Shown: positions 59,337 to 64,000 of the stretch, in pieces
Layout of the letters: every line of letters starts with the position of its first letter
Numbering within the stretch: the first letter of the stretch is position 1
From: an uncultured Lachnospiraceae bacterium
GTDB taxonomy: Bacteria > Bacillota > Clostridia > Lachnospirales > Lachnospiraceae
Length of the DNA: 64,000 bases
NCBI GenBank assembly: GCA_902789735.1
Contig: CADAOZ010000012.1
Span: 1-64,000, forward strand
Reading direction: 5' to 3'
Made by a program: the position numbers and the translations under genes
The notes under the pieces: generated by a model
The model's input: only the letters and a program-made list of their open reading frames with translations
Database searches by the model: none
What the model was told of the DNA's origin: nothing

Positions 59337-60725
59337 ATGGGTAAGTATTTTGGAACAGATGGCTTCAGAGGAGAAGCCGGCGTAGTGTTGACCGCGGATC
59401 ACGCCTATAAGATCGGCAGATTTCTGGGATGGTATTACGGAGAGCTCCGCAGAATGAAGGGAGATGATGAACCGCCCAGGATCGTCATCGGCAAGGATAC
59501 CAGAAGATCCAGCTACATGTTCGAGTACAGCCTGGTAGGCGGACTGGTCGCTTCCGGCGCGGATGCCTATCTGCTGCACGTTACAACAACGCCCTCTGTT
59601 TCCTGGGTCACCAGAACAGATGAGTTTGACTGCGGCGTCATGATCAGCGCCAGCCACAACCCCTACTATGATAACGGAATCAAGCTGCTCAACAGCAGGG
59701 GCGAAAAGATGGATGAAAAGACCATCGAGCTGATCGAAGAATACCTGGACGGCAATCTGGAGATCTTCGGACATAAATACAGCTCCGTTCCTTTTGCCAA
59801 AAAGACCCACATCGGCAAGACCGTCGACTATGTGGCAGGCAGAAACCGATATGTCGGTTACCTGATTTCTCTGGGACTTTATTCCTTCCGCGGTATCAAA
59901 GTGGCCCTGGACTGTGCCAACGGCGCTTCCTGGAGCATTGCCAAGGCCGTATTTGAGGCCCTTGGCGCGGAGACAAGAGTCATCAACGCTTCCCCTGACG
60001 GCTTCAATATCAATGAGAATGCGGGCTCGACCCATATCGAAGGCCTGCAGAAATATGTTGTTGAGAACGGCATGAACGTCGGATTCGCCTATGACGGCGA
60101 CGCGGACAGGTGCCTGTGCGTAGATGAGAACGGAAACGTTGTCAACGGTGACCACATTCTTTATATCTACGGACGCTACATGAAGAAGCGTGACAAGCTG
60201 CTCAACAATACTGTCGTTACAACCGTCATGTCCAACTTCGGCCTCTATAAGGCTTTTGACGAGCTGGGCATCAACTATGCCAAGACCAAGGTCGGTGACA
60301 AATATGTCTATGAGTACATGACCGAGCATGACTGCCGTCTGGGCGGCGAGCAGTCCGGCCATATCATCTTCAGCAAATACGCGACCACCGGCGACGGCAT
60401 CCTGACCAGCCTGAAGATCATGGAAGCCATGATCGCCAACAAGGCCAAGCTCAGCGAGCTGGCAGCGCCCTTAAAGATTTATCCCCAGATGCTGATCAAT
60501 GTCAGAGTGGCCAGCAAGCCCGAAGCCCAGAACGATCCGATCGTAAAGGCCAAGGTAGAAGAGGTCGCTGAAAAACTGGGCAACACCGGCAGGATCCTGG
60601 TCCGTGAATCCGGTACGGAGCCGGTCATCCGTGTCATGGTCGAAGCTGAAGATGAGGCCATCTGCAAGGAATACTGCATGGCCGTCGTCAATACCATCAA
60701 GGCAAGAGGACACGCGGTTTCCTGA
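59337..60725 (+). CDS. glmM: Phosphoglucosamine mutase (GlmM type)
   Basis: 462 aa. 'GKYFGTDGFRG' at the N-terminus, the phosphoserine loop 'ISASHNPYYDNGIKLL' with Ser106, the metal loop 'AYDGDADRC' and the C-terminal 'VRESGTEPVIRVMVE' are all GlmM-type. It converts glucosamine-6-phosphate to glucosamine-1-phosphate for UDP-GlcNAc. Preference over other hexomutases rests on length and the 'FGTDGFRG' start. AAGGAGAG precedes the ATG. It is co-transcribed with the glycosyltransferase. Confidence 0.92.
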   Translation: MGKYFGTDGFRGEAGVVLTADHAYKIGRFLGWYYGELRRMKGDDEPPRIVIGKDTRRSSYMFEYSLVGGLVASGADAYLLHVTTTPSVSWVTRTDEFDCGVMISASHNPYYDNGIKLLNSRGEKMDEKTIELIEEYLDGNLEIFGHKYSSVPFAKKTHIGKTVDYVAGRNRYVGYLISLGLYSFRGIKVALDCANGASWSIAKAVFEALGAETRVINASPDGFNINENAGSTHIEGLQKYVVENGMNVGFAYDGDADRCLCVDENGNVVNGDHILYIYGRYMKKRDKLLNNTVVTTVMSNFGLYKAFDELGINYAKTKVGDKYVYEYMTEHDCRLGGEQSGHIIFSKYATTGDGILTSLKIMEAMIANKAKLSELAAPLKIYPQMLINVRVASKPEAQNDPIVKAKVEEVAEKLGNTGRILVRESGTEPVIRVMVEAEDEAICKEYCMAVVNTIKARGHAVS

Positions 60726-60765
60726 GAAGGCTCAAAAAGCATTTCCTGAAAGATAACAGAATTGC

Positions 60766-60794
60766 TTGCATTTATGGCAGAAACATATTAGACT
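60766..60794 (+). promoter_or_regulatory. Possible promoter of the DUF1858 gene
   Basis: TTGCAT (60766-60771), 17 bases, TAGACT (60789-60794). The -10 is weaker than others in the window. Confidence 0.4.
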
Positions 60795-60902
60795 TGTAGG
60801 AATTGAAGGTGAACCGCCTGAACAGCGGTACTGTTCTGTACATAAAGCAGGTCTCTGCGCAGACAAAATGACAGAGGCTGTTATTTAGAAAAGAGGTTAT
60901 AT

Positions 60903-61157
60903 ATGTTAGACGAAACACTGCAGAAAGAAACAAAGACAGAGGAGAAGCCCAAAATCACAGGTGATATGCTGATCGGCGATATCCTTTACCTGTATCCGGA
61001 ATCCGCGTATATCCTGATGAACTGCGGAATGGGCTGCGTCAGCTGCCCCTCTGCCCAGATGGAATCCCTCTATGAGGCATGCGCGGTCCACATGATCGAC
61101 GGCGATGAAGTCATCCGCTATCTGAACGTGGAACTGGGCCTGGAGGAACTGGACTGA
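60903..61157 (+). CDS. DUF1858 domain protein
   Basis: 84 aa. The segment 'ITGDMLIGDILYLYPESAYI' then 'LMNCGMGCVSCPSAQMESLY' is DUF1858, with three Cys in a CxxxCxxC pattern (near residues 40-46). This domain is found alone or at the N-terminus of ScdA/RIC-like and hybrid-cluster proteins and may sense or bind a metal or Fe-S cluster. AAGAGGTTATAT precedes ATG 60903. A large repeat block begins just after the stop. Confidence 0.88.
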   Translation: MLDETLQKETKTEEKPKITGDMLIGDILYLYPESAYILMNCGMGCVSCPSAQMESLYEACAVHMIDGDEVIRYLNVELGLEELD

Positions 61158-61297
61158 TTCCCTGATCACGACCTTGATCACGACCTCAGAGCTCGCTGAC
61201 CGCGTGATCACGACCTCACGTGATCACGACCTCAGAGCTCGTTGACCGCGTGATCACAACCTCAGAGCTCGCTGACCGCAGCGAAACATCAAAATTG

Positions 61298-61349
61298 AAA
61301 GACGCTCACCGTGTACTGCCGGCCAGGCAGAGCGGAGAGCGTCTTTTTT
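61298..61349 (+). terminator. Terminator, first copy
   Basis: AAAGACGCTC (61298-61307) pairs with GAGCGTCTTT (61337-61346), with an inner CTGCC/GGCAG stem and a T-run. It ends the DUF1858 transcript. Confidence 0.88.
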
Positions 61350-61504
61350 GGTGTTCGTGACCTCTGGTGTTCGTGACCTCAGAGCTCATTGTGTTCATGA
61401 CCTCTGGGGTCGTTGGCCTCCTGGTGTTCATGACCTCTGGGGTCGTTGGCCTCCTGGTGATTGTGACCTCAGAGCTCGTTGACCGCAACGAAACATCAAA
61501 ATTG

Positions 61505-61556
61505 AAAGACGCTCCTCGTATACTGCCGGCCAGGCAGAACGGAGAGCGTCTTTTTT
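61505..61556 (+). terminator. Terminator, second copy
   Basis: This is the same hairpin as at 61298 with small changes in the loop (AAAGACGCTC 61505-61514 with GAGCGTCTTT 61544-61553). It lies 207 bp downstream as part of the duplicated element. Confidence 0.88.
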
Positions 61557-61661
61557 GGGTGTTCATGAGCTCAGAGCTCAGTGAACGGCTGCCAGGTGCA
61601 GATGCCCGCGAGCTCAGATGCCCGCGAGCTCAGAGCTCATTGACCTAGATGCCGAAAGATG

Positions 61662-61676
61662 TTGACACAGTGTCAG
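61662..61676. promoter_or_regulatory. Operator 1, over the -35
   Basis: TTGACACAGTGTCAG has the symmetric core TGACACAGTGTCA (61663-61675). TetR- or MarR-type repressors bind sites of this form. The regulator is not encoded in the window. Confidence 0.65.
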
Positions 61677-61690
61677 TGCTGGTATATAAT
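61662..61690 (+). promoter_or_regulatory. Promoter of the flavodoxin redox operon
   Basis: Perfect TTGACA (61662-61667), 17 bases, perfect TATAAT (61685-61690). The -35 is embedded in a TGACAC-GTGTCA-type palindrome, so the promoter is strong but probably repressed. Confidence 0.88.
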
Positions 61691-61697
61691 ATAATTA

Positions 61698-61712
61698 CTG
61701 ACACGATGTCAG
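61698..61712. promoter_or_regulatory. Operator 2, just after the transcription start
   Basis: CTGACACGATGTCAG repeats the TGACA..TGTCA symmetry 36 bp (centre to centre) from operator 1. Confidence 0.65.
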
Positions 61713-61804
61713 AAAGTAACACCATAAGACTCATACCTGTCTCAGACTGTCTCAGATACAGAGAACAGACAATGGAACATATATTAGCAAAAGGAGAAAA
61801 ACAA

Positions 61805-62284
61805 ATGGCAAAGAAAGTATTAGTGGCAGTGTTTTCTGCCAGCGGCAGAACGAAAAAAGTCGGTGAGAAAATAGCTGCGGTCGCGGGAGCAGATTTCTAC
61901 GAGATCAAACCTGCAGAACCTTATACGGGAGCTGACCTGAACTGGATGAATAAAAACAGCCGCAGCAGTGTGGAAATGAATGATCCTTCCGCAAGGCCTG
62001 GTATCGCAGGTAATACTCTGGATATGGCGATATACGACACAGTGATCATCGGTTTCCCGATCTGGTGGGGCGTTGCACCCAGGATCATTGAGACATTCCT
62101 GGAAAGCTATGATTTCAGCGGCAAGAAGATCATACCTTTCTGCACGTCCGGCGGCAGCGGTGTCGGCCGCAGTGATACGGCGCTGCATAATAATGTGACA
62201 GGTGACGTGAAGTGGGCAAAGGGCAGCCAGATCAACCGGCCCAGCGAAGGGGCGATCCGCCGCTGGCTGGAAGAAGTACTGTAA
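61805..62284 (+). CDS. Flavodoxin (Flavodoxin_4 type)
   Basis: 159 aa from ATG 61805 (AAGGAGA upstream). 'LVAVFSASGRTKKVGEKIA' is the FMN phosphate loop, 'DTVIIGFPIWWGVAPRIIE' the ring-contact loop, and 'PFCTSGGSGVGRSDTALHN' the last conserved block. It has no signal peptide. Flavodoxins of this group often act with quinone or aldehyde detoxification genes. It leads an operon with a DUF4405 membrane protein and two FMN reductases. An open frame extending to 61649 runs through the promoter and is not used. Confidence 0.9.
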   Translation: MAKKVLVAVFSASGRTKKVGEKIAAVAGADFYEIKPAEPYTGADLNWMNKNSRSSVEMNDPSARPGIAGNTLDMAIYDTVIIGFPIWWGVAPRIIETFLESYDFSGKKIIPFCTSGGSGVGRSDTALHNNVTGDVKWAKGSQINRPSEGAIRRWLEEVL

Positions 62285-62306
62285 AAAAGACGGAGGTGCT
62301 CTCAAC

Positions 62307-63005
62307 ATGTCAAAGTCCAAATCAGGCAGCAATATCAGAAGAGCTGTGGACGCGGCGATGACAGTTCTGCTTCTGCTCCTCATGGCCTATCAGGTCACGG
62401 GGGAAGCAGCGCATGAGTGGATCGGTATGGGCATGACGCTGCTTGTCATTGTGCATCAGATTCTGAACCGCAGATGGTACGGCGCCCTTTTCAAAGGAAA
62501 ATACAATCTCTACCGTACCGTTACGACAATCCTGAATATACTGCTCGTTCTGTGTTTTGCGCTCACAGCCTTCTGCGGCATGTCCATGAGCGGCCATGCT
62601 GTGCCTTTCCTTTATGGAATGGCACCGGTATCTTTTGTGCGCAGGATGCATCTTTCCATGTCACACTGGGCTTTTGTGCTGATGGGACTGCATCTGGGAA
62701 TGCATATCCCGATAATAGCAGCCGGAATGAAACTGCAGGACAGGACAAAGAACATCCTGACCTCGATTTTTGTCTGTGCCGGCGCTGCCGGTCTATGGCT
62801 GTTCCTGCGAAACGGTATGCCGGATTATCTGTTCTTCCGGGTCCCGTTCGCGTTTCTTGATTATGAAAAAGCCGGTTGGCTTGTGCTGTTTGAAAATCTG
62901 CTCATGCTGTCGTTCTGGGCAATGATCGGAACCCTGGCCGCCCGCTTCTGCAGGAAGACAGTACAGGAGACAGTACAGAAAAAGAATATGAACAGGAGGT
63001 CCTGA
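62307..63005 (+). CDS. DUF4405 membrane protein, possible b-type cytochrome
   Basis: 232 aa with about five transmembrane helices. Helix 2 contains 'LLVIVHQILNRRWY', and later helices carry 'MHLSMSHWAFVLMGLHLGMHI', so several His are spaced on helix faces as in heme-binding cytochrome b561-like proteins. DUF4405 proteins are usually found near flavodoxins or flavin reductases. Electron transfer between membrane quinone or heme and the soluble flavoproteins is plausible but unproven. GGAGGTGCTC precedes ATG 62307. Confidence 0.85.
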   Translation: MSKSKSGSNIRRAVDAAMTVLLLLLMAYQVTGEAAHEWIGMGMTLLVIVHQILNRRWYGALFKGKYNLYRTVTTILNILLVLCFALTAFCGMSMSGHAVPFLYGMAPVSFVRRMHLSMSHWAFVLMGLHLGMHIPIIAAGMKLQDRTKNILTSIFVCAGAAGLWLFLRNGMPDYLFFRVPFAFLDYEKAGWLVLFENLLMLSFWAMIGTLAARFCRKTVQETVQKKNMNRRS

Positions 63006-63538
63006 TGAAGATTATTGTTCTAATGGGAAGTCCCAACCGGACCGGATCCACCGGTATCCTGGTGGAGCAGTTTAAAAAGGGAGCGGAAGAAGCCGGACAT
63101 TCGGTGGAAGTGATCGATGTCTGCCACGCGGATATACATCCCTGCATCGGCTGCGTGAAATGCGGCTATGAAGGTCCCTGTGTACAGAAAGATGATGTGA
63201 GCATGATCCGCAAAAAGCTCCTTACTTCAGACATGGTCGTATTTGCCACGCCCCTCTATTACTATGGAATGAGCGCCCAGCTGAAAACCGTGGTGGACCG
63301 TTTCTGTGCCTACAACAGCAGTCTGAACAGCCGAAATCTGAAGTCCGCCCTGCTGACAGTTGCCTGGAACGCGGATGACTGGACTTTTGACGCGCTGGAA
63401 GCGCACTATAAGACGCTTGTGCGGTATATTCATTTCAGGGACTGCGGCATGGTGCTCGGTTATGGCTGCGGAAGTCCCTCCATGACCAGACGGAGCAGAT
63501 ACCCGCAGGCAGCATATCAGCTGGGAAGGAGTTTGTAA
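63005..63538 (+). CDS. NAD(P)H-dependent FMN reductase family protein
   Basis: 177 aa. 'IIVLMGSPNRTGSTGILVEQ' is the FMN phosphate loop of the NADPH-dependent FMN reductase family. 'CIGCVKCGYEGPCVQKDDV' is the Cys-rich segment of iron-sulfur flavoprotein-like members, and 'VVFATPLYYYGMSAQLKTVV' contacts the flavin. The start ATG overlaps the stop of the DUF4405 gene by one base (63005), so translation is coupled. AACAGGAGG precedes it. The substrate is unknown. Confidence 0.9.
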   Translation: MKIIVLMGSPNRTGSTGILVEQFKKGAEEAGHSVEVIDVCHADIHPCIGCVKCGYEGPCVQKDDVSMIRKKLLTSDMVVFATPLYYYGMSAQLKTVVDRFCAYNSSLNSRNLKSALLTVAWNADDWTFDALEAHYKTLVRYIHFRDCGMVLGYGCGSPSMTRRSRYPQAAYQLGRSL

Positions 63539-63541
63539 GAT

Positions 63542-64000
63542 ATGAAAAATGTAGTGATTCTGTCAGCAAGCCCCCGTAAGAACGGCAATTCGGATATCCT
63601 CTGCCATCAGTTCATGAAAGGGGCAGAAGAGGCCGGAAATAACTGTGAGCTGATTATGCTTTACGATAAAAAGATTGGATTCTGCAGGGCCTGCTACGCC
63701 TGCTTCAGAACCGGCAAATGTGTCCTGAAGGACGACATGGCAGAGATTCTGGAGAAAGTGCAGAAGGCAGATGTTCTGGTGATTGCTACACCGACCTATT
63801 TCCTGACCATGAACGGCATGCTGAAAACGACCATTGACCGTTTCCTGCCCAAGTGGCAGGATTTGGGAGGACACGATGTATATCTGATCATTACAGGACA
63901 TGATCACCGCGGCGGCCTTAAACTGGTCGGAAATGAGCTGACTGAGATATTTGAGCATCTCGGCAATGAGATCAAAGGAATCATCTGGGGCGAAAATGTT
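63542..64000 (+). CDS. NAD(P)H-dependent FMN reductase family protein (3' end cut off)
   Basis: A 153-codon open frame from ATG 63542, 3 bases after the previous stop, running off the window. It opens 'VVILSASPRKNGNSDILCHQ', then 'CRACYACFRTGKCVLKDDM' and 'VLVIATPTYFLTMNGMLKTT', the same three blocks as the gene before it, so the two are paralogues. They probably form the last part of a four-gene redox operon, or the operon continues beyond the window. Confidence 0.88.
   Translation, partial: MKNVVILSASPRKNGNSDILCHQFMKGAEEAGNNCELIMLYDKKIGFCRACYACFRTGKCVLKDDMAEILEKVQKADVLVIATPTYFLTMNGMLKTTIDRFLPKWQDLGGHDVYLIITGHDHRGGLKLVGNELTEIFEHLGNEIKGIIWGENV

Larger units (their letters stand above)
61158..61645. 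repeat. Large complex repeat block with duplicated terminators
   Basis: About 490 bases of short repeats: GTGATCACGACCTCAGAGCTCG-type units at 61160-61280; a 33-bp perfect tandem repeat (61391-61423 and 61424-61456); a 16-bp tandem repeat (61599-61614 and 61615-61630); and a 90-bp element present at 61261-61350 and again at 61468-61557 with a few changes, each copy carrying a full terminator. The palindromes TGATCA and GAGCTC recur throughout. Confidence 0.92.

Noticed and set aside
58356-60362. 668-codon open frame on the minus strand
   Set aside because: It spans the antisense of both the glycosyltransferase and glmM, crossing their boundary, which a real gene would not be expected to do.
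61158-61645. CRISPR array
   Set aside because: Repeat units differ in length and sequence and adjoin or overlap without unique spacers of constant size; no cas gene is near.

Overview
The window looks like a chromosomal segment of an anaerobic Clostridia, most likely a gut Lachnospiraceae. This is inferred from gene content and sequence style; no rRNA or species marker is present. Supporting signs are: Gram-positive surface proteins (class B sortase, SLH-domain serine hydrolase, lipoproteins, D-Ala-D-Ala carboxypeptidase); an iron-containing alcohol dehydrogenase; a ferredoxin-nitroreductase fusion and several flavodoxin-type oxidoreductases; a DUF5721 protein; RecD2 without RecBC; consensus sigma-A promoters; and balanced GC with operons spaced by strong Shine-Dalgarno sites. 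I see no tRNA, rRNA, CRISPR array, insertion sequence, prophage or replication origin.

Layout. 0.5-2.7 kb: HxlR regulator, PPC/DUF296 protein, flavodoxin and Fe-S nitroreductase. 2.9-9.9 kb: sugar locus with YesL, a binding protein and two permeases (no ATPase), a LacI regulator and a GH32 beta-fructosidase. A sigma-A promoter and two palindromic operators exactly 100 bp apart stand before the binding-protein gene. 10-12.8 kb: flavin reductase divergent from a second HxlR regulator, then a cyclodeaminase-family protein (FchA-like) and a FolD variant. 12.9-22.1 kb: mixed housekeeping and surface genes (SLH serine hydrolase, NadE, phosphohexomutase, iron ADH, lipoprotein, sortase B), plus a strong isolated promoter driving a short terminator-ended transcript. 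22.5-32.8 kb: a long co-directional run of DacF-type carboxypeptidase, LRR protein, vWA protein, MoxR ATPase, Maf, DUF1294, DUF5721, PyrB, PyrI and a rhodanese-TtcA fusion. 33-38.8 kb: a divergent arginine region, argG facing GNAT-argJ-argB-argD across a shared control region. 38.9-43.1 kb: ComEA-like lipoprotein, OmpR regulator, histidine kinase and GerMN lipoprotein. 43.2-64 kb: alpha/beta hydrolase, ECF S-component, ComEC, PanE-like reductase, RecD2, secreted nuclease, ThrH, polysaccharide deacetylase, phosphodiesterase, HolA, MutY, glycosyltransferase, GlmM, DUF1858 protein, and a redox operon (flavodoxin, DUF4405, two FMN reductases; the last runs off the end).

The most unusual feature is a recurring pattern. 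Several intergenic spacers begin with short tandem repeats whose first unit includes the stop codon, and sometimes the last codons, of the upstream gene (after fchA, the vWA gene, maf, pyrI and mutY). The argJ stop lies inside a perfect inverted repeat. Mostly within apparent operons, these repeats change gene spacing and create hairpins, extra stops or mini-ORFs. A second point of interest is the FchA/FolD pair: FolD has lost the lysine and glutamine normally used for cyclohydrolase chemistry, so FchA may supply that step.
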